This document shows positions 34,398-44,297 of a stretch of 64,000 bases of DNA, piece after piece. Source of the DNA: Shimia gijangensis (GTDB taxonomy: Bacteria > Pseudomonadota > Alphaproteobacteria > Rhodobacterales > Rhodobacteraceae); the NCBI RefSeq assembly GCF_900142085.1, contig NZ_FQZQ01000012.1, positions 62,001 to 126,000 of the forward strand, written 5' to 3'. The notes under the pieces are model-generated. The model saw only the letters and a program-made list of their open reading frames with translations. It did not search any database and was not told the origin of the DNA. Made by a program: the position numbers and the translations under genes. The number at the start of each line of letters is the position of its first letter. Within the stretch, counting starts at the first letter, position 1.

Positions 34398-35539
34398 AAT
34401 CCCTCGCATTGTCCCTGATGGCAGCTTTGCTTGTTTCAACAGCTTCTGCAGAACCCACCGCCACGGGCGATCTGGGTTTGGTGATTGAACGGGCCAATGG
34501 CTCGGTCCTGCTGGTCGACCAATCTGAACGTGCCGCATTGGCGCGGATCGAAGGGTTGGGTGACCTCAGCCATGCATCATTGGTCTATTCGCCCGACGAG
34601 CGGTTCGCCTATGTGTTTGGACGCGATGGCGGGCTGACCAAGGTTGATATCGTGACACGTTCAATCGCCAACCGCGTTGTACAGGCAGGCAATGCCATCG
34701 GCGGAGCAATTTCAGACGATGGCAAACTGGTGGCTGTGTCGAACTATGAACCGGGCGGCGTGCGTGTGTTTGACGCCGACACGCTTGAGATGGTTCTGGA
34801 CATCCCGACCGGCAGCAAAACAATTGGTTTGGTCGACGCACCGGGCCGCAAATTCGTGTTCACCATGTGGGACACCGGCGAAACCTGGATTGCCGACATG
34901 TCCGGCGCGGAACCTGAGATCACCAAAATACCCGATATGGGCGAAAATCCCTATGACGCGCTGATTACCTCAAATGGGCGGACCTATATCACTGGCCTGT
35001 TTGGCGAAGACGGTCTGACCGCGTTGGACCTGTGGGACGAGAACCCCCAGCCGATCCGCGTTTTGCCAAACTATGGCCGCGGCCAACAGGAAATGCCGGT
35101 CTACAAGATGCCTCACCTTGAAGGCTGGGCGTTGACCGGGCCGGAATTTGTGCTGCCAGCGGTCGGCCATCACGAGGTTCTATGGGTTGATGCCAACACA
35201 CTGGCCGAGACCGCACGCACAAAAACCTATGGCCAGCCGGTGTTTGCCATGGCGCGTCCCGATGGACGTCAGGTTTGGGTCAATTTTGCCCACCCGCTAA
35301 ACGACACCATTCAGGTGATCGACACTGTCTCAAAAGACATCATTCACGAGTTCAAACCCGGCCCCGCCGTGCTGCACATGGAGTTCACGCCACGTGGCCA
35401 CGAGATCTGGATCAGCGTTCGGGACGCCGGGAAGGTCATGATTTACGACACCCATACCTTTGAAAAGCTGCGTGAGATCGATGCAGACAGCCCGTCCGGC
35501 ATCTTTTTCACCGCACGCGCACATAAAACGGGGCTTTGA
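34394..35539 (+). CDS. nirF: NirF, haem d1 biosynthesis protein
   Basis: 381 residues with an N-terminal Sec signal (MKSLALSLMAALLVSTASA), so periplasmic as in Paracoccus. The body is a beta-propeller related to the NirS d1 domain, with segments such as YSPDERFAYVFGRDGGLTKVDI and VSNYEPGGVRVFDADTLE. NirF acts late in haem d1 formation, together with NirN. Three bases before the nirDL gene. Confidence 0.95.
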   Translation: MKSLALSLMAALLVSTASAEPTATGDLGLVIERANGSVLLVDQSERAALARIEGLGDLSHASLVYSPDERFAYVFGRDGGLTKVDIVTRSIANRVVQAGNAIGGAISDDGKLVAVSNYEPGGVRVFDADTLEMVLDIPTGSKTIGLVDAPGRKFVFTMWDTGETWIADMSGAEPEITKIPDMGENPYDALITSNGRTYITGLFGEDGLTALDLWDENPQPIRVLPNYGRGQQEMPVYKMPHLEGWALTGPEFVLPAVGHHEVLWVDANTLAETARTKTYGQPVFAMARPDGRQVWVNFAHPLNDTIQVIDTVSKDIIHEFKPGPAVLHMEFTPRGHEIWISVRDAGKVMIYDTHTFEKLREIDADSPSGIFFTARAHKTGL

Positions 35540-35542
35540 ACT

Positions 35543-36541
35543 ATGAAGATTGTTGCCGACCCGATTGACCGCCAGCTTCTGGACAACTGGCAACGTGATT
35601 TTCCGATCACACCCGAGCCCTTCGTCAAATTGGCCGATGCTTTGGACATCGAAGAAAGCGACGTACTCGAACGTCTGACACGGATGCGCAAAAGCGGACG
35701 CATCACCCGCGTTGGCGCCACGATTGCCCCGAACACGGTTTCCGCAAGCACATTGGCTGCCATCGCTGCCCCCGCTGATCGAATTGACGAAGTCGCCGCG
35801 ATCATTGGGTCTGAACAAGGTGTGAACCACTCTTACGAGCGCGAAGATCACTGGAACCTTTGGTTTGTGGTGACTGGCCCCAACCGGGGCTTTGTCAACG
35901 CCGCGATAAAACGCATCGAACAACGCACCGGGCTTCAGGTCATGGATTTGCGCCTTCAGCGCCCCTTTAACGTTGATCTTGGGTTTCGTCTGAATGGCGG
36001 CGATGCGCCGGGCATTCCGCCTGTGCCGCGTCCTGCCAACACAGACGTGCTGATGGCCGGCGACACAGACCTCTTGCAAGCCCTGACCAAGGGCATGCCG
36101 ATGGTCTCGCGCCCCTACGAGGCGCTTGGCACGCAACTGGGTCTCGAAGAAGCAGGGATTCGTGATCGCATCACTGCTTTATCAGACGCAGGTATCATTT
36201 CCCGGCTGGGTGTTATCGTCCGGCACCGCGCCTTGGGCTGGCGCTCAAACGCCATGGTGGTTTGGGACATTCCCTCGGACCAGATCACCAAGGCGGGGCC
36301 GGTATTGGCCGCACAACCGGGAATTACGCTTTGTTACGAACGCACTCCGGTTGAGGGGCATTGGCCCTATCGTCTATACTCCATGATCCATGCGCGCAGC
36401 CGTCTGGAGGCGCTGAAGCATCTGGCCAACGCTGCCAGCTTGCCCGAGTTAAAAGACGTGCCGCACAAAGCGCTGTTTTCGACCCGCTGTTTCAAACAAA
36501 CCGGGGCCTTGGTCGCGGCGAAGCCTGAGGTGGCAGCATGA
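35543..36541 (+). CDS. nirDL: NirDL fusion, siroheme decarboxylase subunits D and L
   Basis: 332 residues: two Lrp/AsnC-like units in one chain, a NirD half (1-155) and a NirL half (170-330). Each has an N-terminal winged helix and a C-terminal domain with the active-site His segments NHSYEREDHWNLWF (from residue 95) and CYERTPVEGHWPYRLYSMIHARS. With NirG and NirH it decarboxylates siroheme to didecarboxysiroheme. Such D-L fusions are known in Paracoccus. Overlaps nirG by four bases. Confidence 0.93.
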   Translation: MKIVADPIDRQLLDNWQRDFPITPEPFVKLADALDIEESDVLERLTRMRKSGRITRVGATIAPNTVSASTLAAIAAPADRIDEVAAIIGSEQGVNHSYEREDHWNLWFVVTGPNRGFVNAAIKRIEQRTGLQVMDLRLQRPFNVDLGFRLNGGDAPGIPPVPRPANTDVLMAGDTDLLQALTKGMPMVSRPYEALGTQLGLEEAGIRDRITALSDAGIISRLGVIVRHRALGWRSNAMVVWDIPSDQITKAGPVLAAQPGITLCYERTPVEGHWPYRLYSMIHARSRLEALKHLANAASLPELKDVPHKALFSTRCFKQTGALVAAKPEVAA

Positions 36542-36990
36542 GTGATTTGAGCCAAATTGATCGCGACCTGATCAATACGCTGCAGGACGATCTGTCTTTG
36601 GACAGCCGACCTTTTGCGACTGTTGCCGACAAACTGGGTATCAGTGAAGATGATGTTCTGGAACGCACCAAGTGGTTGAAAGAAAACGGATACCTGACAC
36701 GATTTGGTCCATTCTTTGATGCCGCAGCCATGGGCGGCGCATTTTGCCTCTGTGCCATGGCCGTGCCGGAAGACAAATTCGAAGACGTGTTAACCAAAGT
36801 CAATGCACATGCCGAGGTGGCGCATAATTATGAACGTGCGCACAGGCTGAACATGTGGTTTGTTCTAGCTACGGAAACACCAGACGGGATCACCGCAACA
36901 GCTGACGCAATTGAGCGGGAAACAGGCATCACAGTGCATTGTTTTCCTAAACTGCAAGAGTTCTATATCGGGTTTCGGGTCGCCGCATGA
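36538..36990 (+). CDS. nirG: NirG, siroheme decarboxylase subunit
   Basis: 150-residue Lrp/AsnC-like subunit. The N-terminal winged helix (LSQIDRDLINTLQDDLSL) is followed by the NirG-typical MGGAFCLCAMAVPEDKFEDVL and HAEVAHNYERAHRLNMWFVLA, which carries the active-site His/Arg. Both ends overlap neighbours by four bases, consistent with assembly of a NirDLGH complex. Confidence 0.92.
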   Translation: MSDLSQIDRDLINTLQDDLSLDSRPFATVADKLGISEDDVLERTKWLKENGYLTRFGPFFDAAAMGGAFCLCAMAVPEDKFEDVLTKVNAHAEVAHNYERAHRLNMWFVLATETPDGITATADAIERETGITVHCFPKLQEFYIGFRVAA

Positions 36991-37472
36991 CATTGGACAC
37001 AACAGATCGCCAAATCATCGAAGCGCTGCAAAGTGGGCTGCCGCTTGTGGCCGAACCCTACGCCGAAGTGGCCGCCTCGCTGAACCTCAGCGAAGATGTT
37101 CTGACTACGCGCCTCGCAGCCATGAAAGCCTCGGGCGTCATCCGCCGGATTGCCGCTGCCCCGAACCATTACAAACTTGGCATGACAGCCAACGGGATGA
37201 CCGTCTGGGATGTCGAAGATGACAAAATTGCCGAGTTGGGCGCACTCATCGGCGCCCTGCCCTTTGTCACCCATTGCTACGAACGCCCCCGCGCCCTGCC
37301 TGATTGGCGCTATAACCTGTTTGCCATGGTACACGGATCATCGCGGGAAGAAGTCGAAGAAAAACGCGCAAGGATCAAAGACATTCTGGGAGACGCGCTA
37401 CATGCCAGTGATGTTCTTGTCTCGACGCGTATCCTGAAGAAAACGGGGCTCAGGCTCCGCAAACGGGGGTAA
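36987..37472 (+). CDS. nirH: NirH, siroheme decarboxylase subunit
   Basis: 161-residue Lrp/AsnC-like subunit with winged helix [20 protein letters not shown] and C-terminal segment [33 protein letters not shown] as in NirH/NirL. Completes the NirDLGH decarboxylase. It ends 4 bases before nirJ. Confidence 0.92.
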   Translation: MTLDTTDRQIIEALQSGLPLVAEPYAEVAASLNLSEDVLTTRLAAMKASGVIRRIAAAPNHYKLGMTANGMTVWDVEDDKIAELGALIGALPFVTHCYERPRALPDWRYNLFAMVHGSSREEVEEKRARIKDILGDALHASDVLVSTRILKKTGLRLRKRG

Positions 37473-37476
37473 TCCC

Positions 37477-38691
37477 ATGTTTCGCCTCACTGAATATATG
37501 CATCAATTGGTCAACCCGACCCCGGTTCGTGTTCGTCGCGGATCAGGGGGCGTCAAACCTGTGGTCATCTGGAATCTGACCCGCCGGTGCAATCTGAAAT
37601 GCCGCCACTGCTATACGGTCTCAGCCGATGTCGATTTCCCCGGCGAACTCTCCCACGAGCAAGCTATGGAAACCCTTGAGGATCTGGGCCGCTTTCGCGT
37701 CCCGGCCCTGATCCTCTCGGGAGGGGAACCGTTGGATTGCAAATATCTAACGCCACTGGCCAAGCGGGCCCGTGAATTGGTGCGTGTGTTGGCCCTGTCG
37801 ACTAATGGGACCAAAATTCACGGGGCAGTAGCCGATGAAGTGGCCGAGATTGGCTATGATTATGTGGGAATATCGATCGACGGAATAGGCAAAACCAACG
37901 ATTGGTTCCGTGGTGTAGACGGCGCGTTTGACGACGCCGTTCGCGGTGTGCGGGAATTGAAAAAGCGCGGCGTGAAGGTTGGTTTGCGGTTTTGTCTGAC
38001 TGAAGGCACCCAGCACAACCTGCCTGATTTGTTGAAGCTCTGCGATGACGAAGGGGTCGACAAGTTTTACCTGTCCCACCTTGTTTATGCGGGCCGAGGT
38101 GACAAAAACCGTGGTGAAGACGCCGAACATCAACGTACCCGTAAGGGCATGGACCTTTTGCTGGAACGGTCTTGGGAATCCGTGAACGGCGGCCATCCGC
38201 TGGATATTGTGACCGGTAACAATGATGCTGATGCGGGCTATTTCCTTGACTGGATTCGCCGCAACTTTGACGAAGAAAAAGTCGCGCATGTACGCGAGCA
38301 CCTTGTCGCCTGGGGTGGCAATTCTTCCGGGCTTGGCGTTGCCAATATTGATTTTCTTGGTGACGTGCACCCGGATACGTATTGGTCTGACTATACCGTT
38401 GGAAACGTTAAAAAGGACGCGTTTTCAGAACTCTGGACCAGCGATGACCAAATGCTGGCCACCTTGCGCACGCGGCCTCGTCCGCTGGAAGGGCGCTGTG
38501 GGGTGTGTTCTCTCAAGGATGTTTGCGGCGGCAACACCCGCATCCGAGCGCTGCAACTTACCGGCAACCCATGGGCCGAAGATCCGGCCTGTTATCTTTC
38601 CAATGCAGAGATCGGCATCGCAGATGCAGATCGCCTGAGCGTCACACCGTTTCGAGGCAAAAGCCATGACCCGCAGCACAAATTTTTCTAA
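37477..38691 (+). CDS. nirJ: NirJ, radical SAM enzyme of haem d1 synthesis
   Basis: 404 residues. Radical SAM cluster motif CNLKCRHCY (C-x3-C-x2-C, residues about 37-44) in [21 protein letters not shown]-binding ILSGGEPL near 77, and a C-terminal SPASM-like Cys set ([18 protein letters not shown] ... CYLS) for an auxiliary cluster. Removes the propionate chains of didecarboxysiroheme on the way to haem d1. Oxygen-labile, fitting anaerobic control. Overlaps the nirN start by 26 bases. Confidence 0.95.
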   Translation: MFRLTEYMHQLVNPTPVRVRRGSGGVKPVVIWNLTRRCNLKCRHCYTVSADVDFPGELSHEQAMETLEDLGRFRVPALILSGGEPLDCKYLTPLAKRARELVRVLALSTNGTKIHGAVADEVAEIGYDYVGISIDGIGKTNDWFRGVDGAFDDAVRGVRELKKRGVKVGLRFCLTEGTQHNLPDLLKLCDDEGVDKFYLSHLVYAGRGDKNRGEDAEHQRTRKGMDLLLERSWESVNGGHPLDIVTGNNDADAGYFLDWIRRNFDEEKVAHVREHLVAWGGNSSGLGVANIDFLGDVHPDTYWSDYTVGNVKKDAFSELWTSDDQMLATLRTRPRPLEGRCGVCSLKDVCGGNTRIRALQLTGNPWAEDPACYLSNAEIGIADADRLSVTPFRGKSHDPQHKFF

Positions 38692-40228
38692 GATCGCAAG
38701 GCTTGCGACCGCAGTTGTCGCCCTGTCCGGCAGCCTTGGCTTTGCTGGGCCAAACGAGGACTATCAGGAACACTGCGCGTCGTGTCATGGCGAAGACCGG
38801 CTTGGTGGCTCTGGCCCTGCGTTGATCCCTGAAACACTGCGCAAAATTCGTGGCCCGAATTTGGCTGAAGTCATTCTGAATGGACGAGTAGCCACTCAGA
38901 TGCCCGGATTTAGCGAGTATCTGGATCAGGGTGGCGCCGATGCCATCGTCGAACTGCTTCAAACGCCGATCGAAGTGCTCCCGCCTTGGGGAGAAGAAGA
39001 GATCAACGCAAGCCGCGACATGAACCCCGATTATATCCCGGTGGATGCACCGGTCTGGGACGCAGACCCGATGAACATCACTGTGGTGGTGGAAACCGGA
39101 GATCATCACGTGAGTGTGCTGGATGGTGACACGTTTGAAGTGCTCGACCGGTTCCCGACCCCCTTCGCCGTGCATGGCGGGCCAAAGTACGACCCGACCG
39201 GGCGTTATTTGTTCATCATGTCGCGCGACGGCTGGGTGCAGAAATATGACATCTACGCGCTGCAGACCGTAGGTCAGGTGCGCGCCGGTCTGAACAGCCG
39301 CAACATCGCCATGTCCAGCGATGGCAAATGGCTCGCCGTGGCCAGCTACCTGCCCAACATGCTGACAATTTTGTCGACCGAAGACCTGACCGTCGCCAAA
39401 GTGCAAATGGTCAAAGGCAAAGATGGCACACCCAGCCGGGTTGCTGCCGTGTATCAGGTGCCTCCGCGTGAAAGCTTTGTGCTGGCGCTCAAGGATGTGC
39501 CCGAAATCTGGGAAATATTTTACGGGAAAAACCCACCTCAATTCGGCTTTGCCCATGATTGGCGCACCGAAGGCCTCGCGCATACCGACATTCCCTTCCC
39601 TGTGCGCAAAATTACCCTGCCCGACTATCTGGACGATTTCTTTTTTGACCAGACTTATGAATACATCATGGGTGCTTCACGCGATGGCGCCGAAGGCACT
39701 GGCGGACAGGTTATTGATCTGGTGATCGGCCACAAGATTGCCGATCTCGACTTGCCGGGCATGCCTCATCTGAGTTCTGGAACCACGTGGGAGCGCAATG
39801 GCACCACGGTTATGGCAACCCCGCACATGCGCGGCGGCGTCGTCTCGGTTATCGACATGTCGACCTGGGAAACAATCAAGCTGATCGAAGCCAAGGGACC
39901 TGGGTTCTTTGTGCGCAGCCATGAGAATTCAAAATATATCTGGGCGGATGTCTTCTTTGGCCCCAACCGTGATCTGATGCATGTCATCGACAAGCAAAGC
40001 CTTGAAATCGTCAAGACACTGCAGCCGGCGGTTGGGAAAACCGTCGCCCACGTGGAATTCACCAAAGATGGTCGCTATGCGCTGGTCTCGGTGTGGGAAG
40101 ATGATGGCGCGGTGATTATCTATGATGCCGAAACGCTGGAAGAAGTCCGTCGCCTGCCGATGCGTAAACCCTCGGGAAAGTACAATGTCTGGAACAAAAT
40201 CACATTTTCCGAAGGTACAAGCCACTGA
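38666..40228 (+). CDS. nirN: NirN, cytochrome c/d1-like haem d1 dehydrogenase
   Basis: 520 residues, a NirS paralogue: signal peptide ([11 protein letters not shown]), an N-terminal cytochrome c with CASCH (in [19 protein letters not shown]) and a C-terminal d1-type propeller ([30 protein letters not shown]). NirN oxidises dihydro-haem d1 to haem d1 and hands it to NirS in the periplasm. The two NirS catalytic histidines are not placed in the same GTTHLG context, consistent with a non-reductase role. Confidence 0.93.
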   Translation: MTRSTNFSKIARLATAVVALSGSLGFAGPNEDYQEHCASCHGEDRLGGSGPALIPETLRKIRGPNLAEVILNGRVATQMPGFSEYLDQGGADAIVELLQTPIEVLPPWGEEEINASRDMNPDYIPVDAPVWDADPMNITVVVETGDHHVSVLDGDTFEVLDRFPTPFAVHGGPKYDPTGRYLFIMSRDGWVQKYDIYALQTVGQVRAGLNSRNIAMSSDGKWLAVASYLPNMLTILSTEDLTVAKVQMVKGKDGTPSRVAAVYQVPPRESFVLALKDVPEIWEIFYGKNPPQFGFAHDWRTEGLAHTDIPFPVRKITLPDYLDDFFFDQTYEYIMGASRDGAEGTGGQVIDLVIGHKIADLDLPGMPHLSSGTTWERNGTTVMATPHMRGGVVSVIDMSTWETIKLIEAKGPGFFVRSHENSKYIWADVFFGPNRDLMHVIDKQSLEIVKTLQPAVGKTVAHVEFTKDGRYALVSVWEDDGAVIIYDAETLEEVRRLPMRKPSGKYNVWNKITFSEGTSH

Positions 40229-40928
40229 CGCACTGATCGTCGCGCACGGCCAACCTTCGGACCCGGAACCGGCAGAACGCGCTTTGGCGCAGCTGACGGC
40301 ACGGGTGCAGGCATGCCTGCCCGAGATGCGCCTTGGGTCTGCAACAATGGCCAATGGCAATCGTTTGGAAGAGGCTTTGACAAGTCTGCCGACTGACGGA
40401 TTGGTTTATCCTTTGTTCATGGCCAATGGCTGGTTTGTGCGTACGAATTTGCGAAACCGTCTTGGGGATGGAGCCTATCGGGTTCTGCCGCCCCTTGGGC
40501 TTGATCCTGCCCTGCCAGAATTGGCAGCTGGTCTTGTTCGGGCATCTTTGAAATCCAAGGACTTTCAGCCTCAACAAACCCAGTTGCTGATTGCAGCACA
40601 TGGGTCCGCCCATGGTCAGGCTGCAGCGGATTCGGCCCGCGCTTTCGCCTCGGCTCTTTCCGCTTTGTTGCCGATGGCCAAGATTGAATCCGGCTTTGTC
40701 GAACAGGCCCCGTTCTTGCCAGAAATTTCGCGCGAGATCGACGCCCCTTGCCTGTGCCTGCCATTCTTTGCAATGGACGGCGACCATATGAAAGAAGATG
40801 TGCGTCAGGGTCTGGGCGATGCAGATTTCGCCGGGCATATTCTGCCCGCCCTGGGCCAAGCCGACGATATCCCGGAATTGATTGCCAATGCGTTACGGGC
40901 GAAGATGACAGAAAGAGAAGCCGCATGA
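40185..40928 (+). CDS. CbiX-like sirohydrochlorin chelatase of the nir operon
   Basis: About 247 residues from ATG 40185, which lies inside the end of nirN (44-base overlap); a later start is possible. Two CbiX-type halves, each with the catalytic His in an AHG motif (IVAHGQPSDPEPAERAL near residue 15 and LIAAHGSAHGQAAADSARAF near 133), and CLPFFAMDGDHMKEDVRQGL in the second half. Likely inserts Fe2+ into sirohydrochlorin to give siroheme, the step between NirE and NirDLGH that CysG would otherwise do. Cobalt chelation is an alternative. Confidence 0.8.
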   Translation: MSGTKSHFPKVQATDALIVAHGQPSDPEPAERALAQLTARVQACLPEMRLGSATMANGNRLEEALTSLPTDGLVYPLFMANGWFVRTNLRNRLGDGAYRVLPPLGLDPALPELAAGLVRASLKSKDFQPQQTQLLIAAHGSAHGQAAADSARAFASALSALLPMAKIESGFVEQAPFLPEISREIDAPCLCLPFFAMDGDHMKEDVRQGLGDADFAGHILPALGQADDIPELIANALRAKMTEREAA

Positions 40929-41164
40929 CTGATGCTGAGGAAAACCGCTGGCCAGTGCGCAAGCTTGCCATTCTGTTCTACCCGTTCAGTGCAGCCGCGG
41001 TGGCCATCAACTTGTTCTTACTCGGCCTGCTTTGGCAAAACATTGGCTGGCCTGTCGTGACGCCGATCAATGCGATCCTCTGGTCTGTGCCTTTGGGAAT
41101 TCCCGCCACATGGTGGGTCGCCAAATGGATCCGAGGCCTAATGGATGAAGCAGACGGCGTCTAA
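40925..41164 (+). CDS. Small two-helix membrane protein at the end of the nir operon
   Basis: 79 residues, coupled to the chelatase gene by an ATGA overlap. Two hydrophobic segments (LAILFYPFSAAAVAINLFLL and ITPINAILWSVPLGIPATWW region), with a C-terminal WVAKWIRGLMDEA amphipathic tail. Resembles the small NnrT-type proteins found in rhodobacterial nir regions, but the match is from memory and the protein is too short for a sure call. Function unknown. Confidence 0.65.
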   Translation: MTDAEENRWPVRKLAILFYPFSAAAVAINLFLLGLLWQNIGWPVVTPINAILWSVPLGIPATWWVAKWIRGLMDEADGV

Positions 41165-41175
41165 TTCCCTAGGCT

Positions 41176-43179
41176 TCAGATATGGCGCCAGGCTTGAGTG
41201 CGCCGCAACAAACCTCGGCTTAGCCCCAGATGAACAAGACGGGCCACTACGTTGGTGTAAAAGATCAACATGCCCATCGCTGCAGCCGGGGCAATATCAC
41301 CGGCGTCATCCATATTCAGGATCGCAACAGAAGCCAATGAGGTCTTGGGCGCGTAGAGAAACACAACCGCCGACACCGTGGTTATGGCATTGACGAACAA
41401 ATAGATCGAAATGTCCAAAATGGCCGGGAGACACAATGGGATCGTGACTCCGAACAGAACCCTGCGGCGAGGTTGCCCTAAAGAGTCCGAAACCGCTTCA
41501 AACTCGGGATCGATCTGTTTCAAAGCAGTCAGAGCTGTCAAATGCGGAACGGTATAGAAGTGCGTCACGGTACAAATCACCAAAATGGTCATGGTTCCGT
41601 AAATCGAATTCAGAGGATTCCCCGGCGCATTGAAAAAGAAAATATATGCCAGTCCCAGTACCAATCCGGGCACCGCCATGGGGAGCATGGCCGCAATCTG
41701 TAGCGTTCCCCGCGCCAGTCGCATGTCTTTTGTCTTTTCAACCAGATACGCCCCCAAAAAAATCACCATACAGCCGACAATCGCCGTCATCACACCCAGC
41801 TTGAGTGAGTTGAAATAGCTGGGCCAACCACCGCCATCGACAAGGTCGAACCGGAAATGCATGAACCCAAGACTAAGATCATAGGGCCAAAACTTGACCA
41901 AGGCCGCGAATTGGCAAGTAGCCAGGAGCCCAACAATGAAGAGCGACAAAGTCAGGCAATAGATCATCCAAAGCCTGTCTTTGGTTTTGGAAGGTTTTGG
42001 CACCAGAGGCACGGTGCGGGCCGAAACCTGAGCCACTTGCCGTCGCCGCACATGCGCGTCTACGGCAAAGGCCAGCACAGCGGGCAACAACAACACCACG
42101 GAAACAACCGCTCCCATCTCAAAATTCTGCTGCCCGATGACCTGTTTGTAAATATCGACCGCCAAAACGTTGAACTGCCCACCAATGACTTTCGGCAGAC
42201 CAAAGTCCGCAATCACCAGATTGAAGGTCACAAAGGCCGCCGAAATAAGACCGTACCGGGCGCCGGGCAACGTCACCGTCAGAAACACTCGCCACGGAGG
42301 TGCCTTGAGGCTTTCTGCGGCCTCGTAAAGACGTGCATCAGACACCGCCAACGTGGTGGAAAGGATCACAAAGGCATGTGGAAACGTAAAAAAAACCGAT
42401 CCGATAACAATGCCAATAGGCCCATAGATACTGGCCCCCATCATCAATTCCTTGAGTATGCCCTGATTGCCAAACAAATAGATCAACGCAATTCCGGGCA
42501 GCAACGAAGGCACCAGAATTGGCGCCATGGCAATCAGACGAAACGCCCCTTGAAACCGCAGGCAGCTTCGGGTCAGAGCATAGGCCAGACCAAACGCCAA
42601 AGACACGGTGATCACCATTGTGATCGAAGCGATCAGCAACGAGTTTCCAATAGAGCGCACCAAGGCAGGCGTTTGAAAATAGGTCGTGAAATTTGAGATT
42701 CCAAATGTCCTCACCGGGCGCAATTGTACCCTGCGAAATTCATTTGATGTCAATTCGACCCAAGCGGTTCCTTGATGTGGCGTTGATCCGACCAGAAATC
42801 GAGCATCCGGGTCGTTGCCGCGCACACGGTAAAGCACCGGACTGCGGAAACTGAAATCGGGGAAAAACTGCGCAGCTGAAAGGCGTCCATTTGCGCTGGT
42901 CGCCAATTCCTCCAAGAGCGGGGCACTCAGCCGGTCATTCAGGTCGCTGGCCCGTGCCTCCGAAGTTGAAAACTGCCCGTCTTCGTTGCTCGCCATGAAG
43001 GAAAATTGTTCAAGATCAAATTGATAGGTTGATATTGATTTTGAAAGCATCACGCTCAAAGGTAGAACCAGAGTCACCGCGAGGTACACCAGAATAACGC
43101 TGATCCACAGACGTGAAAGCGATCGAGTTCGGTCAACCACCGCTCGACGGTCTGGCACTGCATTTGCTGCTGTCATCAT
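41176..43179 (-). CDS. Two-domain ABC permease, ferric iron or 2-aminoethylphosphonate type
   Basis: About 667 residues from ATG 43179 (GAGGGG upstream; ATG 43176 or 43197 possible). Contains two BPD-type permease halves of about six helices each, with EAA loops (LYEAAESLKAPPWRVFLTVTLPGA near 350 and FEAVSDSLGQPRRRVLFGVTIPL near 570), plus a soluble insert near the N-terminus (about 60-150). This fused layout is typical for Fe3+ and PhnV-like aminoethylphosphonate importers. No ATPase or binding-protein gene lies on either side, so the system is incomplete here. Convergent with the nir operon, 11 bases apart. Confidence 0.8.
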   Translation of the reverse strand: MMTAANAVPDRRAVVDRTRSLSRLWISVILVYLAVTLVLPLSVMLSKSISTYQFDLEQFSFMASNEDGQFSTSEARASDLNDRLSAPLLEELATSANGRLSAAQFFPDFSFRSPVLYRVRGNDPDARFLVGSTPHQGTAWVELTSNEFRRVQLRPVRTFGISNFTTYFQTPALVRSIGNSLLIASITMVITVSLAFGLAYALTRSCLRFQGAFRLIAMAPILVPSLLPGIALIYLFGNQGILKELMMGASIYGPIGIVIGSVFFTFPHAFVILSTTLAVSDARLYEAAESLKAPPWRVFLTVTLPGARYGLISAAFVTFNLVIADFGLPKVIGGQFNVLAVDIYKQVIGQQNFEMGAVVSVVLLLPAVLAFAVDAHVRRRQVAQVSARTVPLVPKPSKTKDRLWMIYCLTLSLFIVGLLATCQFAALVKFWPYDLSLGFMHFRFDLVDGGGWPSYFNSLKLGVMTAIVGCMVIFLGAYLVEKTKDMRLARGTLQIAAMLPMAVPGLVLGLAYIFFFNAPGNPLNSIYGTMTILVICTVTHFYTVPHLTALTALKQIDPEFEAVSDSLGQPRRRVLFGVTIPLCLPAILDISIYLFVNAITTVSAVVFLYAPKTSLASVAILNMDDAGDIAPAAAMGMLIFYTNVVARLVHLGLSRGLLRRTQAWRHI

Positions 43180-43581
43180 GCCCCTCTGATTGACCATTCT
43201 GGACAAGTTCTGCGCTATGCCCTTATAGACACAAAACTTGGGAAGGGGTGATTTTTGCGGGCTATTTATCGGAAAATTCACCCAGACAATTACAAACCGC
43301 GCCCCGATCGCTTGTCCCCTTGTGAAGGGCACGCATTCGACCGATCTGTATTGCTGGAGGGGCTTACTTTTGGTGGCGCAGACCCTGCGCCTTTCGAACC
43401 AATTGGTTTGACCAGCCCTTGGAATCGCATGCGACTGTTTCGTTTTTGACAGAGCGGGTCACAACCCGAGGCGCGAATGTTTCTATGGGCTTTGCTCAAA
43501 CTATCCCCTTCAAACCCGTTTTGCATTTTTACATCTTGCGCAGACCAGAGTAGGTTCTGCGGGAACAGCAGGAGAAACCCC
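43180..43581. other. Intergenic region between orphan permease and GntR regulator
   Basis: About 400 bases between divergent genes. No frame here shows a recognisable protein, ribosome site with start, FNR box or strong hairpin. It presumably holds the promoters of both flanking genes. No trace of an ABC ATPase or binding-protein remnant was seen. Confidence 0.5.
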
Positions 43582-44256
43582 ATGGCCCTTGGGATGAAAT
43601 CGGTGGATATCGGGAAGTCAGCATCGGCTGCAAAACTGGTTTTTGAAGCTGTACGCAAAGCAATCATCGAAGGCGAGCTTCGCGAGGGCGAACCCCTTCG
43701 TCAGGATGAATTGGCGCGGCTCTTCAACACCAGCCGCATTCCGGTGCGGGAAGCGCTGACAATTCTTGAGCAACAGGGGCTGGTCAAAACGGAACGGTTC
43801 AAGGGGTCCGTTGTCGCGGGGCATTCGTTGGAGGAAGCCAGCGAGATTTTTGATTTTCGCGCCTTGCTGGAAACCGAAGTCATTCGCCAGGCAGTACCCA
43901 ATATGACGCCAGAAACTCTGGAAACCGCGCGCGCTGTGATCGAGCGGTTTTCAAGTGCCTCTGATCCGATGATGTATGGCGATCTGAACCGGGAATTCCA
44001 CGAAACATTGTACCGCGCCAGTGGCCTGACTTATCACATGGGTCTGATCGTGAATTCCTTGGATCGGATTGACCGCTATTTGCGGGCGCAACTTGTGATC
44101 AGCGAAGGTACGAAACGCGCCACTCGCGAGCACTTGGATATCCTAGCGGCCTGTGAACGTGGCAACGCTGAACTGGCCAGCCAAATCACTGCAGAACATA
44201 TTCTTGGGGCCAAGCAATCCTTGGTCAGACACATACAGGCCGTGACCAAAGGCTAA
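43582..44256 (+). CDS. GntR/FadR-family (FCD) transcriptional regulator
   Basis: 224 residues from ATG 43582 (GCAGGAGAAACCCC upstream). N-terminal winged helix (VFEAVRKAIIEGELREGEPL, then LARLFNTSRIPVREALTILEQQGLV), C-terminal all-helical FCD domain with the metal-site-type residues in DLNREFHETLYRASG and EHLDILAACERGN. Could control the divergent permease or the convergent peptide ABC operon; the effector is not evident. Confidence 0.87.
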   Translation: MALGMKSVDIGKSASAAKLVFEAVRKAIIEGELREGEPLRQDELARLFNTSRIPVREALTILEQQGLVKTERFKGSVVAGHSLEEASEIFDFRALLETEVIRQAVPNMTPETLETARAVIERFSSASDPMMYGDLNREFHETLYRASGLTYHMGLIVNSLDRIDRYLRAQLVISEGTKRATREHLDILAACERGNAELASQITAEHILGAKQSLVRHIQAVTKG

Positions 44257-44258
44257 TC

Positions 44259-44288
44259 GGCCGAGTTCAAGCGGTGCTGAACCCGGCC
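44259..44288. terminator. Bidirectional hairpin between gntR and dppF
   Basis: GGCCG-A-GTTCA (44259-44269) / TGAAC-C-CGGCC (44278-44288), one mismatch, loop 8. Placed between two convergent stop codons. Weak T-tract, so strength is uncertain. Confidence 0.5.
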
Positions 44289-44297
44289 TCATTCCAT

